A stretch of 64,000 nt of DNA from Methanobacteriota archaeon. Lineage in GTDB: Archaea > Thermoplasmatota > DTKX01 > VGTL01. Each line of letters begins with the position of its first letter. Position 1 is the first letter of the stretch. Location: NCBI GenBank assembly GCA_016874675.1, contig VGTL01000005.1, positions 1 to 64,000 on the forward strand, written 5' to 3'. Below are positions 41,951-51,510 of this stretch, piece after piece. The notes under the pieces were generated by a model, which saw nothing but the letters and a program-made list of their open reading frames with translations, did no database searches and was not told where the DNA came from. The position numbers and the translations under genes were made by a program.

Positions 41951-43078
41951 CTATCTCCTTACGTAATCTATGCCGTGCGGCGCGGTGAGCTGGACGCGGC
42001 TGCCGGGCCCCAGGATCTGCCGGCTCCTCACGCCGGTCAGCACCACCATCACCCGCAGCGTGTGCTCGAGCGCCGGGTCCACCGCCGCACCCCAGATTAT
42101 CCGGGCGCCGGGGTTGATGCGGTTGTGCACCTCCTCGACGACTCGCTCGGCCTCCGACACGGTCATGTCCGGGCCCCCGGTCACGTTGACGAGGGCGCCC
42201 GAGGCGCCGCTCACGTCCACCTCTAGCAGGGGCGAGTTGATGGCCTCGTTCACCGCGTCCAGGGCGCGGTTGTCCTCCTCCGCCTCTCCCAGGCCTATCA
42301 TCGCGACGCCGCCGCCCTTGAGGATCGTCCGAAGATCGGCGAAGTCCAGATTGACCAGCCCGGGCTTGGTTATTATCTCGGAGATGCCCTTGATGGAGCG
42401 CATGAGCACCTCGTCGGCCACCTTGAAGGCGGCGTTGAGCGAAAGGCGCGGGACCAGCTCGAGCAGCTTGTCGTTGGGGACGACGATCACGGTGTCCGCA
42501 TTCGACCGAAGCTGCTCCAGGCCCCACTCGGCGTTCTCCATTCGGACCACGCCCTCCGCCCGGAAGGGCAGCGTGACGACGCCGATGACCAGGGCGCCCA
42601 GGTCCTTGGCGATCTTGGAGACGACCGAGGCAGAGCCGGTGCCGGTTCCCCCGCCCAGGCCGCAGGTCACGAAGCAGATGTCGGCGCCGTTGAGGGCGGC
42701 CTTGAGCTCTTCTTCGGACTCGCGGGCCGCCTCCTCCCCCACCTGGGGGAGAGCGCCGGCGCCCAGGCCGCGCGTCACGCGCCGGCCCAAAAGGATCTTT
42801 CGCGGGGAGTGGATGGCCAGAAGGTGCTGGGCGTCAGTGTTGGCCGCGTAGAGCTGCACGCCCGGGATGCCCGCCTCAACGATGCGGTTGATGGTGTTGC
42901 AGCCCGCGCCGCCGCACCCGATTATCTTGATGCAGGTGCGCAGTCCCTGGAGCACCTTCTCCAGTTCCTCGTCGTCCCGCCCCAGAGGCTCGGCCGGCGC
43001 CTCCGGTACCGGCGGTGCGGCCGTGGCGGGCCTCTCGCCCGGAGGCCTGGCCAGCATCTCCCTGATTATGGATTTCAT
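41951..43078 (-). CDS. ftsZ: Cell division protein FtsZ, second paralog
   Basis: A 375-residue tubulin-like GTPase. Motifs: [16 protein letters not shown] (T1), ANTDAQHL (T3), the GTP signature GGGTGTGSA (T4), and the synergy loop [11 protein letters not shown] (T7) with its catalytic Asp. A 40-residue Pro/Ala linker precedes the domain. ATG 43078 follows GGAGGGGAAGACC. Its stop is five bases from secE, so cell division, secretion, transcription and ribosome genes form one operon. Confidence 0.95.
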   Translation of the reverse strand: MKSIIREMLARPPGERPATAAPPVPEAPAEPLGRDDEELEKVLQGLRTCIKIIGCGGAGCNTINRIVEAGIPGVQLYAANTDAQHLLAIHSPRKILLGRRVTRGLGAGALPQVGEEAARESEEELKAALNGADICFVTCGLGGGTGTGSASVVSKIAKDLGALVIGVVTLPFRAEGVVRMENAEWGLEQLRSNADTVIVVPNDKLLELVPRLSLNAAFKVADEVLMRSIKGISEIITKPGLVNLDFADLRTILKGGGVAMIGLGEAEEDNRALDAVNEAINSPLLEVDVSGASGALVNVTGGPDMTVSEAERVVEEVHNRINPGARIIWGAAVDPALEHTLRVMVVLTGVRSRQILGPGSRVQLTAPHGIDYVRR

Positions 43079-43204
43079 GGTCTTCCCCTCCTTTCCGGCC
43101 CGCGCCCCCCGATGGTCCACCCTAGTTTATCGTCGCCTTTGGCGTCGCGGGCCACGCCTTCTCTCCAATCATGTTGGCATTTTAATACGTTTCGGTATCG
43201 GAAT

Positions 43205-43325
43205 CCGGGTGCCGGGTGCCGGGACGGATCCGGAATCTGGAGGATGGTTTCCGCTCGTTTCATTTTGCAGTCCGGCACCCGGCACCCTGCACCCTGCACC
43301 CGGCACCCGGCCCCCGGCACCCTGT
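43205..43325. repeat. Heptamer palindrome element L between the two ftsZ genes
   Basis: GGGTGCCGGGTGCCGGGAC facing GTCCGGCACCCGGCACCC (from about 43269) with further CTGCACC/CCGGCACC units to 43325. The pairing needs one bulge. It ends nine bases before the stop of the upstream ftsZ. Confidence 0.82.
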
Positions 43326-43333
43326 CGTTGCGC

Positions 43334-44437
43334 CTACCTCACAAACTCCAGCCCCTTCGCGGCCGGGCCGGGGGACCACTGGAACTTGCTCTTGACGCCG
43401 GTGACGACCAGCATTACGCGCATGGTGTGCTCCAAAGCGGGGTCCACGGAGCAGCCCCAGATTATCCGGGCCATCGGGTTGATGCGGGCGCCCACTATCT
43501 CGGCGATCTTCTCCGCCTCGGTGACGGTCATGTCCGAGCCGCCCGAGACGCTGATGAGGGCCCCCGTGGCGCCGGCGACATCCACGTCGAGCAGGGGGGA
43601 GTTCAGCGCCTCCATGACGGCGTCGTTGGCCTTGGTGTCGCCCTCGCCCTCGCCCATGCCTATCATCGCCACGCCGCCGCCCTTGAGGATGGTCTTGAGG
43701 TCGGAGAAGTCGAGGTTGACGAGGCCGGGCCGGGTGATTATCTCGGCGATGCCCTTTATGGCCCGCATGAGCACCTCGTCGGCGACCTTGAAGGCGGCGT
43801 CCAGCGGCAGCCTGGGCACGAGCTGCAGGAGCTTGTCGTTGGGGACCACTATCACGGTGTCGCACTGCTTGGTCAGGCGGTCCAGGCCGTCGGCTGCGTT
43901 TTGCATTCGCATCGCGCCCTCGGCCTTGAAGGGCATGGTCACGACGCCTATCACGAGCGCGCCGGCGTCCCTGGCGAGCTTGGCGATGAAGGGCGCCGAG
44001 CCCGTCCCGGTGCCCCCGCCCATGCCGCAGGTGATGAAGGCGATGTCCGTGCCGTTCATCACGGGCTTGAGGTCGTCCTCGGCCTCCTTCGCCGCCTCCT
44101 CGCCTATCTGGGGTATCGCGCCCGCGCCCAGCCCGCGCGTGCACCTCCTGCCGAGGAGGAACTTGCGCGGGGCGTGGACCGTGAGCAGGTGCTTGGCGTC
44201 GGTGTTCATGGCGAACATCTCGGCGCCCACGATGCCGGCCTCGACGAGGCGGTTTATCGTGTTGGAGCCGCCGCCGCCGCAGCCGAAGACCTTTATCTTG
44301 ACCTTCATCCCCTGGAGTATCTCCTCGAGCTCGCTGTCGTCCGCTCCCGGCTCCATGCCCGCCGGGGGCGCTGCGGGCGCGGGCTGCGAGATGTCGGGTC
44401 CCCTTCGAGAAAGCGCGTCGGTAACGATCGATTTCAC
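43334..44437 (-). CDS. ftsZ: Cell division protein FtsZ, first paralog
   Basis: A 367-residue FtsZ about as close to its neighbour as two ancient paralogs: IKVFGCGGGGSNTINR (T1), MNTDAKHLL (T3), [10 protein letters not shown] (T4) and NLDFSDLKTIL (T7). The start GTG at 44437 aligns with the ATG of the second copy (VKSIVTDAL versus MKSIIREML) and follows CACG; an in-frame TTG at 44461 is less likely. A TATTTAATT-type box, ATTTATAATTAAC on the plus-strand reading (44484-44496), is the probable promoter of the entire minus-strand cluster. Two FtsZ proteins with a divided role are usual in euryarchaea. Confidence 0.95.
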   Translation of the reverse strand: MKSIVTDALSRRGPDISQPAPAAPPAGMEPGADDSELEEILQGMKVKIKVFGCGGGGSNTINRLVEAGIVGAEMFAMNTDAKHLLTVHAPRKFLLGRRCTRGLGAGAIPQIGEEAAKEAEDDLKPVMNGTDIAFITCGMGGGTGTGSAPFIAKLARDAGALVIGVVTMPFKAEGAMRMQNAADGLDRLTKQCDTVIVVPNDKLLQLVPRLPLDAAFKVADEVLMRAIKGIAEIITRPGLVNLDFSDLKTILKGGGVAMIGMGEGEGDTKANDAVMEALNSPLLDVDVAGATGALISVSGGSDMTVTEAEKIAEIVGARINPMARIIWGCSVDPALEHTMRVMLVVTGVKSKFQWSPGPAAKGLEFVR

Positions 44438-44483
44438 CGTGGCACACTCCGTTTGCCGCAAACGACATGAACGATATGAGAAG

Positions 44484-44496
44484 ATTTATAATTAAC
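44484..44496 (-). promoter_or_regulatory. Promoter of the ftsZ-ribosomal cluster
   Basis: TTAATTATAAAT on the minus strand about 50 nt upstream of the GTG at 44437. Confidence 0.5.
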
Positions 44497-44502
44497 TCTA
44501 GG

Positions 44503-44650
44503 AAGGGGCAGCGGGCAGCGGGCAGCGGACGGAGCACAGGGTTCGGCGGGCAGGGGGAAGAACGGGGGTCCGGGGGTTGTTTTGCAGAAACAACAACCGA
44601 TTCCTCGCCCTTGATTCCCCACCCCGCACCCTGCACCCTGCACCGGGGTT
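44503..44650. repeat. Heptamer element M in a divergent region
   Basis: GGGCAGC units (44503-44530), an inner GGTTGTT/AACAACC hairpin (about 44576-44600) and GCACCCT units (44625-44645) between divergent genes. Confidence 0.68.
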
Positions 44651-44811
44651 CGTCCCGGCCGTTTCACGGTTTTTCACCTTTTTTTTCTGAATCGGCAAAT
44701 ATTGCGAACATCAATAATGGTGTGCGTGAAGAGCGCGGCGCCGCCCCGATGTCTGCATGGACCGGAAGGGCGCGCCCCGCCTTGCCTTTTGCGAAACCCC
44801 GGTGATGAACG

Positions 44812-45954
44812 ATGAACGCCAACCTGGGACAGCTCGCTTCCCTGCCTGCCTCCATCCATGACCTCCCGGAGCCCCGGCTCCGGGGCGCGCTGCCGGAGCC
44901 CCGCTCGAGGGGCCGGCGCATCCGCAGGATCTTCGAGGACTCCGAGGAAGCGCGCTACCCGGTGCTCAAGGTCTCTCCCGACGGCATCCTCCTTCATGCC
45001 AACCGGACCGGCCGGGAGCTCCTGGCCCCGCTGGGTTACGGCATCGGCCAGAACCTGCCCGAGCAGCTCTGCGGGCTGCTCCCGGAGGTGCTGCGCAGCG
45101 GCGTGGGCGAGGACATCGAGCTCCGGGCGGGCGAGGAGAGCTTCGTCTTCACGGTCATGCCGCGGCCGCTCGCGGGCCCCGAGGGCCCCGGACGCGTCGC
45201 CAGCGCGCCGGCGGAGGGGTCCCCGGAGAACCCCGGCGCCCTGCTCGACGAGCTGCCCATATTCTTCTACCGGACCCGGTTCAACGGGAACGCCGGAAAG
45301 GGCTGGGTGAGCCCCGGCGTCAAGCCCGTCACAGGGTTCGACGCGGAGCAGTACCTGTCCTCGCCGGGGTTTTGGGAGTCGCGGCTCCACCCGGAGGACT
45401 TCTGGCGGGTGCTCAGGGCATTCCGGAAGGCAGGCTCCGTCGGAGGCGTGTCGCTGGAATACCGCTGGAGGCGTGCGGACGGCACCTACGCCTGGTTCCT
45501 TGACCAGGCGGTGCTCGCCAACGGCCACGGCGGCAACGGGCGGGTGCTGGTCGGGGCCCGGATGGACATCACATCGCGCAAGGAGTCCGAGCTGTGGAGG
45601 CAGGAGGGCCACGATTTCATGGAGGCGCTCCTGGGCGCCGTGTCGGACGGGGTGTGCCTGATGGACGACAGCGCCAACTTCATCTTCATGAGCGGGCCCC
45701 TGGAGAGGCTCCTGGGCTACCGGAGGGAGGAGTGGGCGCGCGGGACCATGCCGGCCGCCGTCCACCCCGACGACCAGCGCAGGCTGGCCTCGGCCGTGCT
45801 GGCCGCGGCCGGTGGCAGGAAGGCCGGCTGCCGGGCGCGTTTCCGGACGAGGAGCGGGGCGTACGTCGAGTTCGCGGCTGCCCTCTCCCCGTTCTCCTGG
45901 AAGGGACGGCCCCTGGCACTGGCATCCCTGAGCTGCGTCAACCGGCAGGGCTGA
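44812..45954 (+). CDS. Triple-PAS sensor protein without output domain
   Basis: A 380-residue soluble protein. Three PAS-like modules: about 45-120 (VLKVSPDGILLHANRTGRELL), 145-265 (PIFFYRTRFN through MDITSRKESEL, PAS plus PAC) and 270-375 (GVCLMDDSANFIFMSGPLERLLGY, then DDQRRLASAV). No kinase, REC or HTH follows. It likely senses a small ligand or redox signal and passes it by protein contact. GGTGATGAACG lies before the ATG. It is first of five same-strand signalling genes; the gap to the next is 10 nt. Confidence 0.85.
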   Translation: MNANLGQLASLPASIHDLPEPRLRGALPEPRSRGRRIRRIFEDSEEARYPVLKVSPDGILLHANRTGRELLAPLGYGIGQNLPEQLCGLLPEVLRSGVGEDIELRAGEESFVFTVMPRPLAGPEGPGRVASAPAEGSPENPGALLDELPIFFYRTRFNGNAGKGWVSPGVKPVTGFDAEQYLSSPGFWESRLHPEDFWRVLRAFRKAGSVGGVSLEYRWRRADGTYAWFLDQAVLANGHGGNGRVLVGARMDITSRKESELWRQEGHDFMEALLGAVSDGVCLMDDSANFIFMSGPLERLLGYRREEWARGTMPAAVHPDDQRRLASAVLAAAGGRKAGCRARFRTRSGAYVEFAAALSPFSWKGRPLALASLSCVNRQG

Positions 45955-45964
45955 ACGAGGTCCG

Positions 45965-47242
45965 TTGAAGGGCACAGGTGGGTCGTCCGTCGCGGGCGTC
46001 ATAGGGTGTGGGGCATTGGCCGGGCAAAAGGTCTTGGTGGTCGAGGACGAGAGCGTCATTGCGCTCGACCTGCAGCGGCGGCTGGAGGGCCTGGGCTACA
46101 CCGTTACCGGGACGGCCGGGACGGCCGATTCGGCGATGAGGCTGGCCCGGGCGCTCCGCCCGGACATAGTTCTCGTGGACATCGTCCTGCGCGGCCCCGA
46201 GGACGGGATAGAGCTCTCCTCGAGGATGCAGGCCGAGCTCGACCTTCCGGTCGTGTACGTCACGGCCCACTCCGACGACAGGACGGTCGCCCGGGCCAAG
46301 GCCACCGGGCCCTACGGCTATGTCACAAAGCCGGTGGACGACCGCCAGCTCCAGATCGTCATAGAGATGGCGGTCTACAAGCACGCGTCCGAGAGGGCGC
46401 TGCGCGAGAGCGAGGAGCGTTTCCGCCAGCTCGCGGAGGCCTCCTCGGAGGGAATGCTGGTGCACGACCGCGGGGTAATAGTGGACCTCAACGCCTGCAT
46501 GGCCCGCATGCTGGGATGCGCTCCCGAAGACGTCGTCGGAAAGCCCCTCTCCGGGCTCCTCGATGGGACCGAGGGGGGTTTGCGGGACATCGCGGAGGTG
46601 TTCGGGGACGACGGGCCCACCGAGGCCGTGCTGCGAACCAAGGACGGAACGGCTTTCCCCGTCGAGGTGGCCGGCCGCTCCATGCCTTTCAGGGGCCGGA
46701 CCGTCCGCGTTTCGGCGGTCCGGGACATCACGCATCGCCGGGAGATGGAGAGGCTCGTCCGGGAGAGGGCCCGGAGCGAGCTCTACGGGTTCGTCGTATC
46801 GGCGCTCCCGCTCATCGCCCCCGGGGCGCTCCAGACCGTGCGCGAGGACCTGCTGCGGACATTCGGGGACCGGTTCGAGCGCTACTTCCGGCCCAGGTAC
46901 GAAGCCGAGGAGGCCCCGACGCCCGGTGCTGAAACGGCCGGGGCGCTGGAGGGGCACCTCCGGTGGGCAACGGAGCTCTTCTCCAACTTCGGCATCGCCG
47001 CCCGAGGCTCCTGCGCGGACGGGACCGGCGTCCTGGAGTTCCAAAGCTGCCCGTGGATAGACTACTCGAGAAAGAACCCGGTTTTCTGCGTGCTGTGCCA
47101 GACGATGGTGTCCCGGAGCTTCGCCTGGGCCTGCCGCAATGGCGCGGTGGGGGTCAGGGGGACAATCGCGGGCGGCGCCAAGACCTGCCGGTTCGAGCTG
47201 AGGCCGCCGGGCCGGAAAAAGGGGGGGGAGGCGGGCGATTGA
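45965..47242 (+). CDS. Response regulator: REC-PAS-Cys-rich output domain
   Basis: 425 residues. The receiver domain (about 20-135) has acidic VVEDES, the phosphoacceptor in DIVLVDIVL and the switch Lys in YVTKPVD. A PAS domain follows (about 150-265, ending RDITHRREME). The C-terminal 150 residues (ELYGFVVSALPLIAPGA onward) form a domain with CPW, then NPVFCVLCQTM, shared with the response regulator at 51511-52761 and not a known DNA-binding domain. The start is TTG 45965 with GAGGT five bases upstream. Its stop overlaps the kinase start (TTGA). Confidence 0.85.
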   Translation: MKGTGGSSVAGVIGCGALAGQKVLVVEDESVIALDLQRRLEGLGYTVTGTAGTADSAMRLARALRPDIVLVDIVLRGPEDGIELSSRMQAELDLPVVYVTAHSDDRTVARAKATGPYGYVTKPVDDRQLQIVIEMAVYKHASERALRESEERFRQLAEASSEGMLVHDRGVIVDLNACMARMLGCAPEDVVGKPLSGLLDGTEGGLRDIAEVFGDDGPTEAVLRTKDGTAFPVEVAGRSMPFRGRTVRVSAVRDITHRREMERLVRERARSELYGFVVSALPLIAPGALQTVREDLLRTFGDRFERYFRPRYEAEEAPTPGAETAGALEGHLRWATELFSNFGIAARGSCADGTGVLEFQSCPWIDYSRKNPVFCVLCQTMVSRSFAWACRNGAVGVRGTIAGGAKTCRFELRPPGRKKGGEAGD

Positions 47243-49818
47243 GGGGCGGGCGGCGCAGGCGCCCCGGCCCCGGGCCGCGCGCCCGGGCCGAGAGGGAGCT
47301 GGCCCTGCGCGACGCCCGGTTACGCGGGCTTGCGGACAGCGCCGGAGCCGGAGTCGCCCTCACGGACTTGGAGGGCCGCTTCACCTTCGTCAACCGGGCG
47401 CTATGCGAGCTCGCGGGCTGCGAGGAGGGCGAGCTGATCGGAAGGAACTTCGCGGACTTCCTCCACCCCGACGACCTCGGCCCCCTGATGGGGCTCTTCC
47501 TCAGGGGCCATGACGAGCCGGAGGCGCCGGCCCAAGTCGAGTTCCGGGTGGCCCGCAAGGACGGGACATTCCGCCACTGCTTCTCGGCCCCGACGGCGTT
47601 GATGCTGGACGGCGAGGTGACGGGGTTCGCGGCGATAGTGCTCGACGTAACCGACCGCAAGCTGGCCGAGGAGGAGCTGCGTAGAAGCGAAGCCCGCTTC
47701 GCCAAGATATTCTCCTCCAATCCGGCGGCGATGGCCATCACCCGCCTGGACGACGGCCGGCTCACCGACGTCAACGGGGCCTGGCAGAGGCTCACCGGTT
47801 TCTCCCAGGTGGAGGCCGTCGGCCGCACGCCGGTCGAGCTGGACATATGGGCCGATCCGGCCGAGAGGGAGCGTATGGTCGCCGATGTGCGCGAAAGGGG
47901 AAGCTGGCGCGGAGAGGTGAGTTTTCGGGACAGAACCGGCAGATCCCTGAACCTGCTCATGTCGGCGGAGCTCATCGAGCTCGGCGGGGAGCGCTTCCTG
48001 GCCACGATGGCCCAGGACATGACCGACATAAAGCTGGCGGAGGAGGCGCTGAGGTCCAGCGAGAGGCGGTTCCGGCTGCTTGCCGAGAACGCCGGGGACA
48101 TGATATACCGCGTACGGCTGCTGCCCAGGCTGGCCGTCGAGTACGTCAGCCCCTCCGCACTGGCCATCACGGGCTACTCGCCGGAGGAGTACTACGCCGA
48201 GCCCGTTTTGGGCTTCGGCCTCATACCTTTCGAGGGCCATCCGGAGCACGAGGGGGCCGCGTGGGCCCGCGATCTTGCGTCCGGGCCGCGCACGATGCGC
48301 TGGCAGCGCAAGGACGGCGGCACGGTCTGGCTGGAGCTCCTCAACCACCCGGTGCTCAACGCCGCCGGGCGGCTCGTCGCGATCGAGGGCGTCGCCCGCA
48401 ACGTCACCGAGCGGAAGCGGGCCGAGGACGCGCTCAGGGAGTCGGAGGAGAAGTTCCGGGACCTCGCGGAGCAGTCGCCCAACATGATCTTCATAAACTG
48501 CCGGGGCAAAGTGGTGTACGCCAACCGCCGGTGCGTGGAGCTGATGGGCTACAAAAGGGACGAGTTCTACGCCCCCGATTTCGACTTCTGGACCCTGGCG
48601 GCGCCCGAGTGCCGCAAGCTCGTCGCCGAAAAATACGGGGCGCACCTCAGCGGCCGGGAGGTGGCGCCCTACGAGTGCGCCTTCACGGCGAAGGCGGGGA
48701 GTCGCATCGACGCCATCCTGAGCACCAAGATAATAAACTACGGCGGCGAGCGGGCGCTTTTGGGCACCATCACCGACATCACCGAGCGCAAGGGGATCGA
48801 GCGGGCGCTTCGCGACAGCGAGGACCGCTACCGCCGCCTCTTCGAGAGCGCGCCCCAGGGCATCGTGACGCTCGATCTCGAAGGGACGGTGATGGACGTC
48901 AACCTCGCCGCCCTGAAGATGATGAACCTTCGCCGCGAGGAGGTCGTGGGGAGGCACCTGGCCGAAATATCGGGCGCCGCCGCCGACCTGCCAGCCCTCG
49001 CGGGGCAGCTCGCTAGGTTCCTGCAGGGGGAGGCGTTCGAGCGGCTGGAGGTGAGGATTCCGGCCCCCCAGGGCGACGTGTGGCAGGAGGTATTCCCGGC
49101 CATCGTGGAGAAGGACGGCGAGCCCCAGGGCATCCAGATAATGATGAGGGACATCACCGCGAGCAAGCTCGCCGACGAGAGCATCCGGGCGTCGCTCCGG
49201 GAGAAGGAGGTCCTGCTCAAGGAGATCCACCACCGGGTCAAGAACAACCTGCAGATAATCCACAGCCTTCTCAACATGCAGGCCCGCAAGGTCCGGGACG
49301 GCCGGGTGATCGAGGCCCTGCGCGAGAGCCAGAACCGCGTCCGCACGATGGCCCTCATCCACGAGCGGCTCTACCGGTCGACCGACCTCTCCGAGATCGA
49401 CATGAGGGAATACATCGGCCGCCTTGCCGGGGAGCTCCACCGGACGTATTCCCCCGCCTCCGGGAAGGTGGAGCTGGTGCTGGACCTCGAGGACGTGAAG
49501 CTGGGGATAGACAAGGCGATACCCTGCGGGTTCATCGTGAACGAGCTCGTGTCCAACTCGCTCAAGCACGCCTTCGCCGGCCGCGCCGGGGGGGAGCTGC
49601 TGCTGTCGCTGTCGCGGGATTCCGGTGGCGCCGTCCGCCTGGGAGTGCGCGACGACGGCCCGGGGCTGCCGGAGGGCCTGGACTTCCGGAGGACCGAGTC
49701 TCTGGGGCTGCAGCTGGTGTGCGCGCTTGTGGACCAGCTGCAGGGGACGATAGAGCGCGCTCCGGGAGCGGGCACCTCCTTCGTGGTGTCGTTCCGGCCG
49801 GACCTGGAGGAGGCCTGA
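47239..49818 (+). CDS. Cytoplasmic multi-PAS histidine kinase (HisKA_2 type)
   Basis: 859 residues without membrane helices. Five PAS/PAC modules in a row (each ending with a VTDRKLAEEEL-like linker such as VTERKRAEDAL or ITERKGIERAL). A HisKA_2 dimerisation segment with the phosphorylated His follows in LLKEIHHRVKNNLQIIHSLL, and a HATPase_c domain with NELVSNSLKHAF (N box) and DDGPGLPEG (G box). Start TTG 47239 overlaps the upstream regulator's stop, with GGGGAGG before it. The kinase is embedded among three REC proteins, its likely substrates. Confidence 0.93.
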   Translation: MRGGRRRRPGPGPRARAERELALRDARLRGLADSAGAGVALTDLEGRFTFVNRALCELAGCEEGELIGRNFADFLHPDDLGPLMGLFLRGHDEPEAPAQVEFRVARKDGTFRHCFSAPTALMLDGEVTGFAAIVLDVTDRKLAEEELRRSEARFAKIFSSNPAAMAITRLDDGRLTDVNGAWQRLTGFSQVEAVGRTPVELDIWADPAERERMVADVRERGSWRGEVSFRDRTGRSLNLLMSAELIELGGERFLATMAQDMTDIKLAEEALRSSERRFRLLAENAGDMIYRVRLLPRLAVEYVSPSALAITGYSPEEYYAEPVLGFGLIPFEGHPEHEGAAWARDLASGPRTMRWQRKDGGTVWLELLNHPVLNAAGRLVAIEGVARNVTERKRAEDALRESEEKFRDLAEQSPNMIFINCRGKVVYANRRCVELMGYKRDEFYAPDFDFWTLAAPECRKLVAEKYGAHLSGREVAPYECAFTAKAGSRIDAILSTKIINYGGERALLGTITDITERKGIERALRDSEDRYRRLFESAPQGIVTLDLEGTVMDVNLAALKMMNLRREEVVGRHLAEISGAAADLPALAGQLARFLQGEAFERLEVRIPAPQGDVWQEVFPAIVEKDGEPQGIQIMMRDITASKLADESIRASLREKEVLLKEIHHRVKNNLQIIHSLLNMQARKVRDGRVIEALRESQNRVRTMALIHERLYRSTDLSEIDMREYIGRLAGELHRTYSPASGKVELVLDLEDVKLGIDKAIPCGFIVNELVSNSLKHAFAGRAGGELLLSLSRDSGGAVRLGVRDDGPGLPEGLDFRRTESLGLQLVCALVDQLQGTIERAPGAGTSFVVSFRPDLEEA

Positions 49819-49823
49819 CGGGC

Positions 49824-51287
49824 ATGGCCGGCGCTAGAATCCTGGTGGTGGAGGACGAGGCGATAGTGGCCCGGGACATCGGGTCGAGGGTGGTGGCCCT
49901 CGGGTACCAGGTCGCCGGCGTCGCCCACACCGCCGCGGACGCCGTGGCGCGGGCCGGGGAGCTCCGGCCGGACCTCGTTCTCATGGACATCCGGCTCGGG
50001 GGAAGGACGGACGGGATAGAGGCCGCTTGCGCCATCCGTGAGAGGTTCGACGTGCCCTCGGTGTTCCTGACCGCCTACGCCGACGACGAGACCCTCCGGC
50101 GCGCCCGGGCGACCGAGCCCTTCGGCTACCTCGTGAAGCCCTTCCAGGACCGGGAGCTCCACGCCACCATCGAGATGGCGCTCTACCGGCACCGGGCCGA
50201 GCGGGCCCTTCGCGCCTCCGAGCTACGGCTGCGCACGCTGGTCCAGCTGGCCCCCGACGCCATAGTCATGACCGATGTCTCGGGGGGCGTGGTCCTGTGG
50301 AACCGGGCGGCGGAGGCGATGTTCGGCTTCAGCGAGCGGGAGGTGGCGGGGCGGCCCCTCTCGGCCCTGCTCGACGCCGAGGGCGCCGGCCGGGGGGCCG
50401 CCGTGGCGGCCGAGCTCGCCCGGAAGGGGGGGCTGCGCAACTTGGAGATCCAGGTGGCCGGCCGCAGCGGCGAGCCCGTCCCGGTGGAGATGAGCGCCTC
50501 GGTGCTCCTGGACCAGCGCGGCCGCCCGGCGGGAACGGTCTCGATCTGGAGGGACGTCTCCGAGCGGCGGCGGGCTCGCCTGGAGATGATGAGCCGGCTC
50601 ATGACCCACGAGCTTTGGGAGGGGAACCTCTACCTCGTGAAGGAGGCCGCGCCGGTGCTGTCGCTGGAGTGCTTCCGGGAGCTCCTGCGGGCGGGCTACC
50701 GCGGGACGATGCTGTCGAGGAGCCCCGCGGCCGGGGCGCCGGTCGACGGCGCCCCGCAGTTCGAGCACCGCTGGATATCCCGTCGTGGCGGCGAGGGCTC
50801 GCTCCCGCCCGACCCGGCCGCGCTCGAGCGCTGGGTGGACGGCCTCCGGCGCAACCAGGCGCTGCTCATCGACCGGCTGGACTACCTCGTGTCGGAGGGC
50901 GGCTTCGAGGGCACGCTGCGGTTCGTCCACCGGCTGCGCGAGCTCGCCTACCTCCACGGCCACATAGTCGTCCTCTCGGTGGACCCCGAAACGCTTCCCC
51001 CGGGCGAGCTCCGGGCTTTCGAGAAGGAGTCCTCCGAGGTCCGGGCCCGCTCGGCGAAGGCCCTCCCGGAGGACCTCCTGGAGATCGTTCGCCTGGTGTA
51101 CCAGCTGAACGGCACGGGCATCAAGCCAACGATGAGGGAGATATGCTCCGAGCTCGGCCTGAGCCGGCCCACGGCGCGCAAGCGCCTGCGCAACCTGGTC
51201 CGCTCGGGCCACGTGCTCCTGGGCGCCCGCGGGAGGACGAAGGTGGTGGAGCTCTCGGAGAGGGGGCGCCGGGTGTTCCTGGGCTGA
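49824..51287 (+). CDS. Response regulator: REC-PAS-DUF835-winged helix
   Basis: 487 residues. REC (1-120; VVEDEA, DLVLMDIRL, YLVKPF), PAS (about 130-245), then a DUF835 domain (about 260-410) with its hallmark strand-helix LLIDRLDYLVSEGGFEGTLRF and VVLSVDPETLPPGEL. A C-terminal winged-helix/HTH (about 425-485; MREICSELGLSRPTARKRLRNL) probably binds DNA, making this the transcriptional output of the island. It follows the kinase by five bases. Confidence 0.9.
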   Translation: MAGARILVVEDEAIVARDIGSRVVALGYQVAGVAHTAADAVARAGELRPDLVLMDIRLGGRTDGIEAACAIRERFDVPSVFLTAYADDETLRRARATEPFGYLVKPFQDRELHATIEMALYRHRAERALRASELRLRTLVQLAPDAIVMTDVSGGVVLWNRAAEAMFGFSEREVAGRPLSALLDAEGAGRGAAVAAELARKGGLRNLEIQVAGRSGEPVPVEMSASVLLDQRGRPAGTVSIWRDVSERRRARLEMMSRLMTHELWEGNLYLVKEAAPVLSLECFRELLRAGYRGTMLSRSPAAGAPVDGAPQFEHRWISRRGGEGSLPPDPAALERWVDGLRRNQALLIDRLDYLVSEGGFEGTLRFVHRLRELAYLHGHIVVLSVDPETLPPGELRAFEKESSEVRARSAKALPEDLLEIVRLVYQLNGTGIKPTMREICSELGLSRPTARKRLRNLVRSGHVLLGARGRTKVVELSERGRRVFLG

Positions 51288-51315
51288 ATTTTCATATGCA
51301 TCTTTTTTCAATCAC

Positions 51316-51442
51316 GGCGCAAGGGAGGAGGCGCAGGGAACACGGGAGGAATCCTCGATAGTTCCCTTGATCCTTCCACCTTGCGCCCTGCGCCTTGCTC
51401 CGTCCCTTGCGCCCTGCGCCTTGCGCCCTGCGCCTTTTTTCA
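51316..51442. repeat. Heptamer element N
   Basis: GGCGCAAGGGAGGAGGCGCAGGG on the left (read as two units) and repeated CCTTGCGCCCTGCGCC on the right to 51442, followed by TTTTTT. Left and right arms pair in part. It is placed between two co-directional genes, so it may end the kinase operon. Confidence 0.75.
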
Positions 51443-51510
51443 GTGTCTTTCCACCCGGATTTCAACATCCATATATTCGCAGTACTGGCAATACGTGGCG
51501 CAGGGTGAAC